Below, in pieces: positions 19,401 through 27,720 of a stretch of 46,880 nt of DNA. The first letter of the stretch is position 1; every line of letters starts with the position of its first letter. Both the position numbers and the translations under genes were made by a program. This stretch comes from Terriglobales bacterium (GTDB lineage Bacteria > Acidobacteriota > Terriglobia > Terriglobales > Acidobacteriaceae), in assembly GCA_025451215.1 (NCBI GenBank), contig JANWKU010000051.1, positions 1 to 46,880 of the forward strand. Reading direction: 5' to 3'. A model generated the notes under the pieces. The model was given only the letters and a program-made list of their open reading frames with translations, ran no database searches and was not told the DNA's origin.

Positions 19401-20006
19401 ACCATGGCGTTATTACAGCATGGATACCGCGTGGAGTACGAAGACTTGGCGCTGGCTTATACGGAAGCTCCGATCAATGCGAATGGCCTGATGCGGCAGC
19501 GCTTCCGCTGGTCGTTTGGCATTCTGCAATCGGTATGGAAGCACCGCAGCGCGTTTATCAAAAATAATGTGTTGGGATGGGTCGCACTGCCGAACATCAT
19601 CATTTTCCAAATTCTTCTGCCATTGGTCTCGCCGTTAATTGATCTGATGTTCATTGGCGGGACTCTCGCATACTATGAGCAGAAATATTTTCATCCTGAA
19701 ACAGCCGACGCGACGAGTTTTCACCGGCTCGTGCTGTTCTTTGTCACATTTCTGGTAATTGACTTCATCACGTCCGCGATTGCGTTTGCGTTGGAACGGC
19801 GTCAGCCCGAAGCCCGCGAAGATGTGTGGCTACTCAGCCAGGTATGGCTGCAGCGTTTTGCCTACCGGCAATTATTTTCTGTGGTGTTGTTCAAAACGCT
19901 GAAGCGCGCGGCGCAGGGAGAGAAGTTTGCCTGGGACAAACTGGAGCGCACGGCGGCTGTGAGTTATAGACCTTCGGAAAAACGGGATTCGGTGGAAGTC
20001 GGATAG
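16500..20006 (+). CDS. Three-domain GH18-like / NodB deacetylase / GT2 glycosyltransferase
   Basis: A single 1168-residue chain. After one membrane helix (about 24-42) and a basic linker comes a GH18-like barrel with LMVDFEDF (Asp224, Glu226) as the probable active-site strand. A NodB polysaccharide deacetylase follows with TFDDGPD (Asp504, Asp505), the HxxxH metal motif in GNHTFTHPD, RPPY and LLHDGGG. After further membrane helices there is a processive GT2 domain with IPAYNEE (near 786), DDGSSDRT, GIDADT, EDADL and QRFRW (near 999), then C-terminal helices. The set implies synthesis, deacetylation and trimming of an N-acetylglucosamine-like exopolysaccharide in one protein, comparable to PgaC plus PgaB. 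The product is inferred, not shown. Confidence 0.9.
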   Translation: MKQQVFYDPEQVRWRLLRRLLDVAGVSLMLLVIFFVYSALKGEHLPELLLPSPKHTYRALRETEKQKAKERRRLLAHRGHRKTQSAASSVELNSQEGIRAAFYVQWDASSFSSLREYARQIDLLFPEWLSVLTPDGHLQSVDPQTNQFFDVIHGATIHPVDDKVMPFLKSEDTGTEVFPLVNNFDGTNWINIAAFLNNPYARLQFRRQMDMFLATDKYRGLMVDFEDFPEKAQPAYVQLLHELSDDLHAKGMKLYVSVYAHNPDWNYRGIAAAADGVVVMNYDEHSPGGEPGPVASQDWFVNNLKYLQTMVPKDKLICSIGNFGYDWPTKPKRGKLPADEKDKPQTVQDAWLAARDSEADVDFDGDSLNPHISYIDEKNIQHDIWFLDAVTALNQMRAAQALGIKTFALWRLGSEDRSLWQVWDLPGETAAPQKLKDVPPGQEVDMEGAGEILRIEARPSHGERDLTLDPSTHLVTDESFDSLPEPYRVGRYGSSKDSVAITFDDGPDPTWTPKILDVLKNEHATANFFLIGLQADKFSDVAERVYREGNTIGNHTFTHPDISNISHGFMKVELNLTEELFASRIGVRTLLLRPPYSIDAEPDTEDQVSPLEVAQDMGYITVGDKIDPNDWRDVPRRFTADEIAANVIAHLPPCAPTDIHCGNIILLHDGGGNRQQTVLALPKIIEGIRAKGLKIVPLYTLLGKTRADVMPPVPVNERWRARITLIGFLMFDFVLKGIAWIFLIGDVLMTGRLLFVGAFAVFDRLRKRPFLGGSANGFLPKVVVLIPAYNEEKVIQRTIGAALNSNYGNLRVIVIDDGSSDRTLAVARGAFLEEQAAGRVVVLSKANSGKAEALNFGLQHVAEDEELFVGIDADTVIAHDAVTLLVRHFQNPSMGAVAGNAKVGNRVNLWTRWQALEYITSQNFERRALNVLGAVSVVPGALGAWRTSTVRECGGYHTDTVAEDADLTMALLQHGYRVEYEDLALAYTEAPINANGLMRQRFRWSFGILQSVWKHRSAFIKNNVLGWVALPNIIIFQILLPLVSPLIDLMFIGGTLAYYEQKYFHPETADATSFHRLVLFFVTFLVIDFITSAIAFALERRQPEAREDVWLLSQVWLQRFAYRQLFSVVLFKTLKRAAQGEKFAWDKLERTAAVSYRPSEKRDSVEVG

Positions 20007-20059
20007 CGGCCCGGCTTTAATTCCGATTCCTATTCTGTTCCAAGACAAATTGCCGTGGA

Positions 20060-22522
20060 CTAATCAGGGTCCATGTTCTCGTCAAGATTCACTTTGCCCT
20101 CGCGAGAAACTTCAATAATCTTGTGCGTTGTTTTATATCCCGATGCCGTGATGTCAATGACGTATGTTCCCGGATTCAGGTAAAACTCAACCGGAGAATT
20201 TTTTTCCAGAATGCGGCGGTTAACCGAGATTTGTGCGCCCTTGGGCGTGGTCTTGATGTTGACGCTTGCCATGCCGTTGTTCTTGCCGCCGAACAACTTC
20301 TTATACTTGATGTCATCGGTCACGCCCAATAGCCGAAGAGTTGGCGCGAAACGGAAAGTCTGTCCAAATTGCAGGCTGACAAGGGTAGCTTCTTCCAGAT
20401 AGTTTTGTTTCTTCACCACCAGATTGTGGTTGCCTTGCTTATCCACGGAAATCTGTGCGGGAGTTTGTCGTCCAGTATCGCGTCCATCCAGATAAATCTC
20501 CGCGCCGGCGGGGGTGGAGGTTACAGAAATTCCCGCGCTAAGCTGTCCCAGTTGTAGCGCCATCACTGCTTTGCTGCCTTGTCCCACATCAATCGTGCGG
20601 GCCTCAGAGGTGTATCCGGCCTTGCTCACATTAATGGTGTGCCGGCCGGGTGCCACTCCGGTAAGGCTCAGAGGTGTAACCCAACTCGGATCGCTCTGCC
20701 CGTCCACGGTGACTTCAGCGCCGGCAGGCGTCGAATTAACAGTCAGTTGTCCGGGAAGAATGACCGGAGTCGCGGATCGAGATCGCTTTTTGCTGCTGGC
20801 ACGGTTTTTGTACCGAGGTTCAACGGTCACGGAATCAGGAGCGGTGTCCGCATCTGTCTCCGGAGAAGTCGCTGCGGTTATGGCTGGTTGCACAGTTGGC
20901 TGTGACGCAGGCGGAACGCTGGCGGCAGGTTGCGGCTTGGGAGCCACCACCGGTGCCGCGGTTTGCACCGGAGTACTTTCATCCCAGGAATTTTCTGAAT
21001 GGATATGCCAGGCAATACCAGCAATTACCAGAAGAATGATTGCCACCGCTCCGGCGATGGAGTAGCCAAACAGCTTGGGCGGTGTCTTCTTAATTTCGGT
21101 AACAGCCTTCTTCGCGACCTCGCGCGGCTGTATTTTTGGCTTTTCGACTTCCCTCGATTTTAAAATGATTTCCGGCTGTTCAATGACTTCAGGCGCGGAA
21201 GCCGCTGGAGTGGGTGTCGGAGCGACATACACTTCCTTGAGCGGAGGCAATTCGCTTACGTCGGAAAAACTGGGTCGCGATGAAGCTTCCGCGATCTTGC
21301 TCTCGGACATCATCGGATCCACGGCGAGCCTGGGAGCTTCCACTTCCGCGGGCGCCGCCGGTGACGCGGACAGCTTAGCCAATTTTTCTTTGATCATCGC
21401 ATCCACCGAAGCTTTCGCGGTGGCGGTGAAAAATTGGTCGCTCTGGTTCAGTTTTGGAGTACTTGAGGCAGTGGTCCCTGAAGAACTTGCAGCGGATCCC
21501 CAGCCAGCCGCAGCCGCGGCTTTTCGCGGTTCGGCTTCGGGTTGAACTGTTTGTGCTTCAGCCTTCACGGCAGCTGACGCCGAAGTTGATGCTTTTTTCT
21601 CGGCAATCTTAACTTCCGCCATCTTGGGTTCCGCGGCTCTTGCTTGTGGCGCACTCACGGCAGCTTTTACAACGCCGGGCGCAACGGTCGGCCCGACGGT
21701 TTTGGCTGGACTGTTTTTGCATTTCTCCAGCTCTTCCACCAACTCCTGCCCAGTCTGGTATCTCTGTTCCGGATCTTTGGCCAACGATTTGAGAATGACT
21801 TCACTAAGCGCGGGATTAATTTTCTTATTGATCTGGTGCGGCGGCACCAGCGTAGCTTCCAGAACCTGCTGGCGCACCTGGTCAGCATCCTCTCCCTGGA
21901 ATGCTTTGCACTCCGTCATCATCTCGTAAAAAATCGCGCCCAGGCTGAAGAGGTTAGAACGCGAATCAATCGGGTCACCGCGCAACTGCTCTGGAGACAT
22001 GTAATGAAGAATGGCTGGGGCTTGTCCCTTGGCTTGCGCGGCAAACGCGCTCATCTGCGAAATTCCGAATCCCAGTAATTTTACAGTCCCGTCCCAGGTG
22101 ACCATGATTTTGGCGGGTTCCAGACTGTGGTGCGCTACTTTGTGGCTCCAGGCGTGGTCAAGGCCTTGCCGAGTTTGGCGGGCGATGTCGAGAAGGTCCC
22201 AGATGGAAAATCCTTCTTTGCGCGATAGAGTCGTCGCGACGCTGTTGCCCTGGATGTATTCCATGGAGGCGCAAAAACTGCCATCCACTTCTTCCGCGCT
22301 ATTGAGCAATGCGATGTTGGGGCTCTGGAGAGCTTTGTTCGATTCCACCTCTTTGAGGATGGATTCCACCAAAGTTTTTGCCTGGTCGCCAAAACTTTCC
22401 AACTTCAAAACCTTCAGGGCGACAGTTTGGGCATTTTCCGAGTCGGTTGCTTTGTACACGGCAATCGCTTCAGAGCGGGAAATCTCGCTAATGATTTCAA
22501 AGCGGCCTATTTTGTTCGACAT
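20060..22522 (-). CDS. Ser/Thr-kinase-like pseudokinase with transmembrane helix and PEGA repeats
   Basis: An 820-residue protein. Residues 5-270 have the protein-kinase fold: the beta-3 lysine is present (VALKVLK) and so are MSPEQLRG and the later RYQT segment. The catalytic loop, however, reads HHSLEPAKI (131-139) where HRDLKPxNI is expected, and the metal loop reads LLGFGIS (149-155) where DFG is expected. The glycine-rich loop is SEISRSEAIAVYK, without glycines. Phosphotransfer is therefore unlikely. An Ala/Pro-rich linker leads to one membrane helix (FGYSIAGAVAIILLVIAGIA, near 515), then an extracytoplasmic part with three PEGA domains marked by TPAGAEVTVDG, TPAGAEIYLDG and TPKGAQISVN. 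It probably senses or scaffolds at the envelope. Confidence 0.92.
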   Translation of the reverse strand: MSNKIGRFEIISEISRSEAIAVYKATDSENAQTVALKVLKLESFGDQAKTLVESILKEVESNKALQSPNIALLNSAEEVDGSFCASMEYIQGNSVATTLSRKEGFSIWDLLDIARQTRQGLDHAWSHKVAHHSLEPAKIMVTWDGTVKLLGFGISQMSAFAAQAKGQAPAILHYMSPEQLRGDPIDSRSNLFSLGAIFYEMMTECKAFQGEDADQVRQQVLEATLVPPHQINKKINPALSEVILKSLAKDPEQRYQTGQELVEELEKCKNSPAKTVGPTVAPGVVKAAVSAPQARAAEPKMAEVKIAEKKASTSASAAVKAEAQTVQPEAEPRKAAAAAGWGSAASSSGTTASSTPKLNQSDQFFTATAKASVDAMIKEKLAKLSASPAAPAEVEAPRLAVDPMMSESKIAEASSRPSFSDVSELPPLKEVYVAPTPTPAASAPEVIEQPEIILKSREVEKPKIQPREVAKKAVTEIKKTPPKLFGYSIAGAVAIILLVIAGIAWHIHSENSWDESTPVQTAAPVVAPKPQPAASVPPASQPTVQPAITAATSPETDADTAPDSVTVEPRYKNRASSKKRSRSATPVILPGQLTVNSTPAGAEVTVDGQSDPSWVTPLSLTGVAPGRHTINVSKAGYTSEARTIDVGQGSKAVMALQLGQLSAGISVTSTPAGAEIYLDGRDTGRQTPAQISVDKQGNHNLVVKKQNYLEEATLVSLQFGQTFRFAPTLRLLGVTDDIKYKKLFGGKNNGMASVNIKTTPKGAQISVNRRILEKNSPVEFYLNPGTYVIDITASGYKTTHKIIEVSREGKVNLDENMDPD

Positions 22523-22689
22523 TCTTCAAGCCTCACGCAAATAGGCAGGGACTATCTGCCTTAAACATCGTTCAGGCACTGCTTACTTCGGGGGAAAAAG
22601 TAACGCTAGGATAACTTGCGGCGGGCACAAGCCGAGAATTACCAAAGTACCCATGAATTCCCGGGAAGATACGGCGTTTGGCACAGGAA

Positions 22690-23244
22690 CTAGTGGATAG
22701 AAGTCAGCCAGTGACGCAGAATTTGCCGCACGCGCGAGCCTTCCGTTTGGCGTCGGACGGCATCGAGCACCGCGATGTGGGCGCGAATACCATGGCCGCG
22801 AAAAGCCGCCCAATACGGAATGTGGATTTCTCCGGGAACGGGCTCTGCTGAAATGCCGAAATTGCGGACCCGGAAAAAGCCCTGCGCGAAAATCAGGCGG
22901 CGCACTTTGTCGGCGACCATTCCCTGCCCCTCTTCTTCAGAAAGCGTGACGGGCAGGCGATTTCTGGTTTCCAGCAGAAACATCTCATCCTGAGCTGGAA
23001 GATGTTCCCAGGTGTAAAGATCGAGTGATCCGTTGACGGCGTCGAGACCAAAGACGTGCGAAGTTTTTTCTCCGGCGTTCTGGATTTCGACTTGAAAGAT
23101 GCGGAAAGGAATATAGAAGTCCGCAACCGAACGCACGGGGCCTGAGGCAATGTTCCGCACCATCCCGGAGAGCCCTCCCGGAGAAAGCAATTCCAGCGCT
23201 TCCTCCTGGGAAACATTGGGCTTGAGAGCTCGAATCCGCGCCAT
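22690..23244 (-). CDS. Conserved-looking cytosolic protein, unknown function
   Basis: The product has 184 residues from ATG 23244; an in-frame extension to 23304 would overlap the symporter gene and begins with a membrane-like stretch read from another frame. The sequence is mixed alpha/beta with no signal peptide or membrane helix. It opens MARIRALKPNVSQEEALELL and ends with a basic segment. I do not recognise the family. It starts one base after the stop of the symporter gene, so the two are almost certainly co-transcribed and may be translationally coupled. Confidence 0.75.
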   Translation of the reverse strand: MARIRALKPNVSQEEALELLSPGGLSGMVRNIASGPVRSVADFYIPFRIFQVEIQNAGEKTSHVFGLDAVNGSLDLYTWEHLPAQDEMFLLETRNRLPVTLSEEEGQGMVADKVRRLIFAQGFFRVRNFGISAEPVPGEIHIPYWAAFRGHGIRAHIAVLDAVRRQTEGSRVRQILRHWLTSIH

Positions 23245-23245
23245 C

Positions 23246-24934
23246 CTAACGGAAGTATATCCAGAGACCGATGACCGTAAACAGAAGAGCGAGACTGAAA
23301 ACAATATTCAGGCGATGCTCTAAGGCTGTTTCGGCGGCGGGCTTGCGCTGCAACGCCAGGGGCGTGACTGCAACAACATCCATTTTTTCACCGACCGTGG
23401 CAAAGGTCAGTCCGGCAAGTTTCTGGCGGTCTGGGGCTGGCGTCACCAGGCTCACGCCGATCAAGACCAGTGAGCAAATCACGAACATGAAGATGGCGTA
23501 GTGCAGAAAATTCATCTGCACCAGCCAGGGAATGAGATCAGGGCCGTTTTTTGCTCTTAGTTCAAGAATGAAGCGTCCGGCGCCGAGGACAAAACCGGTG
23601 AGCAACGATGTGATGGCGCCTTGCGCGTTCAGTCGCGGCCACAGGATTCCGAAGACAAAGCAGGCAGCAATCGGCGGGCTGATGTAAGCCTGCACGCTCT
23701 GCAAATAAATATAAAGCTGGCTGCTGATGAGGTGGATGAAGGGCACCCACAACAATCCTAGTAAAACCATCACCCCCGTCGCGACCCGTCCCATATTCAC
23801 CAGGCGCGATTCACTCGCATTGGGCCTAATCTTTTTATAAAAATCAAGGGTCACAAGCGTGGATGCGGAGTTGAATACCGAACTCATGGCACCCATCACG
23901 GCTGCAAGCAGCGCGGCGAGAACTAATCCGACCAAGCCTTTGGGAAGCAAATTCAAAATCAGCGTGGGATACGCAATGTCCCCATTCAGCACTTCTCCAT
24001 CAGGGCCGAACTTGAACAGATTGTGAAAGAGCGCAAATGCGATGATTCCCGGCAACACCAGCATAAACACGGGAAGAATTTTCAGGAAGCCAGCGAAGAT
24101 GGTCCCGGCCTTGGCGTGTCCTTCATCGCGGGCGGAGAGCACGCGCTGCACAATCACCTGATCGGTGCACCAATACCAAATGCCGAGAATAGGGGCGCCG
24201 AAGAAAATGCCGGTCCAGGGGAAATCGGGATCATGAATCGGCTTGATCATGTGGAAGTAGCTCGCCGGGACCGCGGCGCGCAATGCCGCAAATCCTCCTA
24301 CGCGATGCAGGCCGATCACGGTGAGTAGCACCGCGCCAATGATGAGAATGATGGTCTGGACGGTGTCGGTATAGATGACGGCGGCAAGTCCACCGGCGAT
24401 GGTGTAAACGCCCGTGGCCACGACCAGAACGATAGCAGTCTTCCATAAATCCCATCCGGCAACGCTGTGCAGCACAACGCTAGCGGCATAGAGCTGGACG
24501 GAAATTTTGGTGAAAATATAAGCGATGATGGAGATGCTGGCCAGATAAATGGCGCAGGAACGGCTAAAGCGGCGCTCCAGAAATTCCGGCATGGTGAACA
24601 CGTTGGAACGGAGGTAGAACGGAACGAAAACCCATCCAAGAACTAGAAGAATGAGGCACGCCCACCACTCGAAGTGTCCGACGGCGAGGCCGGAGCTTGC
24701 GCCCGATCCGGACAGGCCAATGAAGTGCTCGGTGGAAATATTAGAAACGAATAAAGACGCGCCGATGGCGAACCATCCCACATCGCGGCCGGCGAGAAAG
24801 TAGTCAGTGGAAGTGCGGCCGCGGCGAGCGAAATAAAAGCCGATACAAAAGATCAGCAGAAAATAAGCGCCGATAATTCCAGCGTCCACGCCAGAAAGGG
24901 CCTTGTGAGTCAATTGCGCGGCATTCTCAACCAT
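23246..24934 (-). CDS. Sodium:solute symporter (SSS family, SGLT-like)
   Basis: A 562-residue inner-membrane protein with about 14 hydrophobic helices. The early segment TSTDYFLAGRDVGWFAIGASLF and SNISTEHFIGLSG matches the sodium site region of the family, and WYWCTDQVIVQRVLSAR is the hallmark of the SGLT subgroup that carries sugars such as galactose or glucose. The C-terminal helix-rich tail after a linker (about 490-560) is also usual in SGLT proteins. Substrate is probably a sugar or sugar-like solute, but no catabolic gene lies next to it. It is followed after one base by the small gene at 22690-23244. Confidence 0.92.
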   Translation of the reverse strand: MVENAAQLTHKALSGVDAGIIGAYFLLIFCIGFYFARRGRTSTDYFLAGRDVGWFAIGASLFVSNISTEHFIGLSGSGASSGLAVGHFEWWACLILLVLGWVFVPFYLRSNVFTMPEFLERRFSRSCAIYLASISIIAYIFTKISVQLYAASVVLHSVAGWDLWKTAIVLVVATGVYTIAGGLAAVIYTDTVQTIILIIGAVLLTVIGLHRVGGFAALRAAVPASYFHMIKPIHDPDFPWTGIFFGAPILGIWYWCTDQVIVQRVLSARDEGHAKAGTIFAGFLKILPVFMLVLPGIIAFALFHNLFKFGPDGEVLNGDIAYPTLILNLLPKGLVGLVLAALLAAVMGAMSSVFNSASTLVTLDFYKKIRPNASESRLVNMGRVATGVMVLLGLLWVPFIHLISSQLYIYLQSVQAYISPPIAACFVFGILWPRLNAQGAITSLLTGFVLGAGRFILELRAKNGPDLIPWLVQMNFLHYAIFMFVICSLVLIGVSLVTPAPDRQKLAGLTFATVGEKMDVVAVTPLALQRKPAAETALEHRLNIVFSLALLFTVIGLWIYFR

Positions 24935-25370
24935 CTTTCTCCCTTAACGGCCGATCGTGTCGTGCGCATCCGCTTGACCAGACATGGACCAGCGACACTG
25001 ACTTGCGGCGAAAACGATTCGGGAACTCTACAGTAGGCGTCGCTTCCGCCGCAACAGGGAACTTTTTGACAAATGATTGCGTATTTTGACTGTCTGAAGG
25101 CTCTGAGGGAAATGCCCGCACGGCGACAGATGACATTTGTCACTTTTGAGCAATGACGATCTCTACTGTTGCCAATATTTTCGCGCGCTTATATTGAATC
25201 CACCAGGATGAAAGTCTCAGAAAAAATCTGCAACAGCTTGATTGCATTTTCACATGACGACCAGAAAATTTATCGTGGAGTTGCCTTGTCGGGCAGGAGG
25301 CAATCTTCTATTCTTGATGGAAACAGCGGCAAATCTTTCCGTGGTTTCCTTTTAGCAGCCGGAGCACAGT
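24935..25370. other. Intergenic region between symporter and exporter operons
   Basis: This 436-base gap separates divergent genes and should contain both promoters. An 80-codon frame (25169-25411) runs across it but overlaps the permease start out of frame and resembles nothing, so I do not call it. A perfect short palindrome lies at 25131-25142 and is listed separately. I could not place promoter hexamers convincingly; one TTGACA occurs at about 25066 without a well-spaced -10 partner. Confidence 0.4.
25131..25142. promoter_or_regulatory. Possible operator palindrome TGACATTTGTCA
   Basis: TGACA and TGTCA form a perfect inverted repeat with a two-base centre, 228 bases before the exporter operon and 196 bases before the symporter start. 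A related half-site, TTGACAAATG, lies about 65 bases upstream (near 25066). The symmetry and location in a divergent promoter region suggest a binding site for a dimeric repressor, but no regulator gene adjoins it and chance occurrence is possible. Confidence 0.35.
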
Positions 25371-26516
25371 ATGACCCTTACGAGTTTTGTGCGCAAGAAC
25401 TCTTTCCGTAATAAGCGGCGGAGCATCCTGACGGTCCTCAGCATTGGGTTTTCGCTTTTATTGCTCACGCTGATGATGACCATTTGGCGCGGCTTTTTCG
25501 TGGACAAAGGCACGGCCGATTCTGCCTTGCGGCTGGTCACGCGCCATAAGGTTTCGCTGGCTTTCACCATGCCCGGTTTTTACCGGCAAAAGATTCAAGC
25601 GATCCCTGGCGTGGTAGCGGTTGTGCCCTTGAACTGGTTTGGCGGTGTATATAAAGACGACAAATCAGGAAACTTTTTTGCGCAGTTCGGAACCGATCCC
25701 GACCAGTTTTTCGATGTTTACAAGGATTTTAAGATTGATCCCGATCAGTTAGCAGCGTGGAAACACGATCGGCAGGGCGCTGTCGTGGATGCCGAACTGG
25801 CCAAAAAGTACAACTGGAAGATTGGGCAAAAGATTGTCATTACCGGCCAAATTTTCCCGATCAATCTGGAATTGAATATTCGCGGAATCTTTACCGCGCC
25901 GCAATCCACTTCATCGTTGTACTACAACCAGAAATACGTCGAAGAAGGCGTTTCGTATTTGAAGGACCAGAGCGGCATGTACACAACATTGGCTGACAAT
26001 TCTGATGACGTAAGCCGGATTTCTTCAACGATCGACGGCATGTTCCATAACTCTCCGCAACCCACCAAAACTGAGGATGAGAAGGGATTCCAGCGCGGCT
26101 TCCTCGCCATGCTTGGAAACGTGAAGGCCTTTTTGTTGAGCATTTCGCTGGCAGTTGTATTTGCGACTTTGCTGGTTTCGGCCAATACGATGGCCATGTC
26201 AATCCGCGAACGAACGCGTGAAGTCGCAGTGCTGAAGACGCTAGGATTCACGCGCAACAGTATTTTGGGGTTGTTCATAGGGGAGGCGGTTGTCATCGCA
26301 TTGATTGGTGGAATTTTCGGTTCATTAGCGGCATTTGTGCTGGGCAATGCCGCTGCACACAATGTGGGTGGTATGGGCAATGCTCTCGCTGTAAAAGTTG
26401 GGACCATGGTGTTTGCATGCGTGGTCGCCGCATTTGTCGGCTTTCTGAGCGCAGCGGTCCCTGCTTACTACGCTTCAAAGATTGGCATTGTGGAAGGATT
26501 GCGTCACATCGGTTAG
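25371..26516 (+). CDS. ABC transporter permease, FtsX/MacB type (first of two)
   Basis: A 381-residue inner-membrane protein with the FtsX/MacB layout: one N-terminal helix (about 19-41), a large periplasmic domain of some 210 residues, and three C-terminal helices (about 249-278, 298-325 and 340-365). The cytoplasmic coupling segment SIRERTREVAVLKTLGFTRN is the classic motif of this family. It pairs with the second permease, adaptor and ATPase downstream. ATG 25371 is preceded by GGAG at 25361-25364 with good spacing. Substrates of such exporters include peptides, antibiotics and lipoproteins; none is indicated here. Confidence 0.9.
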   Translation: MTLTSFVRKNSFRNKRRSILTVLSIGFSLLLLTLMMTIWRGFFVDKGTADSALRLVTRHKVSLAFTMPGFYRQKIQAIPGVVAVVPLNWFGGVYKDDKSGNFFAQFGTDPDQFFDVYKDFKIDPDQLAAWKHDRQGAVVDAELAKKYNWKIGQKIVITGQIFPINLELNIRGIFTAPQSTSSLYYNQKYVEEGVSYLKDQSGMYTTLADNSDDVSRISSTIDGMFHNSPQPTKTEDEKGFQRGFLAMLGNVKAFLLSISLAVVFATLLVSANTMAMSIRERTREVAVLKTLGFTRNSILGLFIGEAVVIALIGGIFGSLAAFVLGNAAAHNVGGMGNALAVKVGTMVFACVVAAFVGFLSAAVPAYYASKIGIVEGLRHIG

Positions 26517-26538
26517 TCACACCGGTCAAGGGAAATTT

Positions 26539-27702
26539 ATGGCGATTCCGATCAGCTACAACGTGCGTAATTTGAAGTTGCGAAAGGGCCTCACCATCAT
26601 GACGTCGCTGGGTATTGCGCTGACGGTTACTACGGCCATTTTCGTCATGGCCTTGCTTGCCGGTTTGCAGCGTGCCTTCGTGAGCAGCGGTAGTCCGCTG
26701 AATGTGCTGGTCATGCGCAAAGGTTCGGCGTCCGAACTTACGGGGGGATTTGACGCGGCCGACCTTCCTGTTCTGAAAAATCTCCCGGGAATTGCGAAGG
26801 ACTCGCACGGCGATCCGATGGTTTCGGGAGAGTGGATGGTCGTGATTGTGCTGCCTCGCAAAGATGGCACGGGCGAAGTCAACGTCGCCGTGCGTGGCAT
26901 GATGCAAGATGGCCTCGAACTGCGAAATGGTGTAAAGCTTGTCGAAGGACGGTGGTTTACTCCGGGGCAGCGTGAGGTAGTGGTGAGCCAGAGCATCCAT
27001 AAACGTTTCGCGCATGCCAATGTCGGCGATGATTTGGAATTCGGCAAAGGGCTGTGGAAGGTTGTCGGTGTGTTCGACGCCGGAGGTTCGGCGTACGACT
27101 CTGAGATCTGGGGCGACGTAAACCAGATGGCATCAGACTTCGATCGCCAGGGAGCTTTCGGTTCGGCTTATTTACGTGCGACAGATCCGGTTTCCGCCGA
27201 CGCTTTAAAGAACCGGGTGAGCGATGATCAGCGACTAAAGCTCGATGGCATCATCGAAAAGGATTACTACGAGAAGCAGACGAACTCAGGGAACTTGATC
27301 GAGTACGTGGGATGGGTGGTAGCCATTATTATGGCGATCGGGTCGAGTTTCGCGGCCATGAATACGATGTATGCGGCCGTTGCGTATCGCTCACGGGAAA
27401 TCGCGACGCTGCGCATTATTGGATTCAGCCGTCCCAGCATTCTTACGTCGTTCGTCTTCGAATCGGTCTTGTTGTCAGTGATCGGGGCCGTTGCCGGCGT
27501 GATTCTCATGTTGCCGTTTAATGGAATGACGACGGGAACACAGAATCCTGCGACGTTCAGCGAAGCGGTGTTCAGCTTGCAGATGACGCCCCATGTTGTG
27601 ATTGTTGCCGTCATTTTTGCGATGACGATGGGACTTTTGGGTGGCATTGCGCCTGCATGGCATGCTGCCCGTCAGAATATTTTGACCGCTTTACGCGGTT
27701 AG
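26539..27702 (+). CDS. ABC transporter permease, FtsX/MacB type (second of two)
   Basis: A 387-residue permease with the same topology as its upstream neighbour: N-terminal helix (about 21-42), periplasmic domain, then three helices near 252-278, 302-330 and 350-375. The family motif appears as AYRSREIATLRIIGFSRPS. Its periplasmic domain differs clearly from that of the first permease, so the transmembrane unit is probably a heterodimer. I chose ATG 26539 with AAGGGA just upstream; an in-frame start at 26482 would overlap the preceding gene by 35 bases. Twenty-two bases separate the two permease genes. Confidence 0.9.
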   Translation: MAIPISYNVRNLKLRKGLTIMTSLGIALTVTTAIFVMALLAGLQRAFVSSGSPLNVLVMRKGSASELTGGFDAADLPVLKNLPGIAKDSHGDPMVSGEWMVVIVLPRKDGTGEVNVAVRGMMQDGLELRNGVKLVEGRWFTPGQREVVVSQSIHKRFAHANVGDDLEFGKGLWKVVGVFDAGGSAYDSEIWGDVNQMASDFDRQGAFGSAYLRATDPVSADALKNRVSDDQRLKLDGIIEKDYYEKQTNSGNLIEYVGWVVAIIMAIGSSFAAMNTMYAAVAYRSREIATLRIIGFSRPSILTSFVFESVLLSVIGAVAGVILMLPFNGMTTGTQNPATFSEAVFSLQMTPHVVIVAVIFAMTMGLLGGIAPAWHAARQNILTALRG

Positions 27703-27720
27703 GGGAGTTACACAAGAGAA

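Noticed and set aside
20060-22522. Active Ser/Thr protein kinase
   Set aside because: The HRD and DFG positions read HHS and GFG, so an ordinary active-kinase label would be misleading.
25169-25411. 80-codon frame upstream of the exporter operon
   Set aside because: It overlaps the permease start in another phase and has no recognisable motif or family resemblance.
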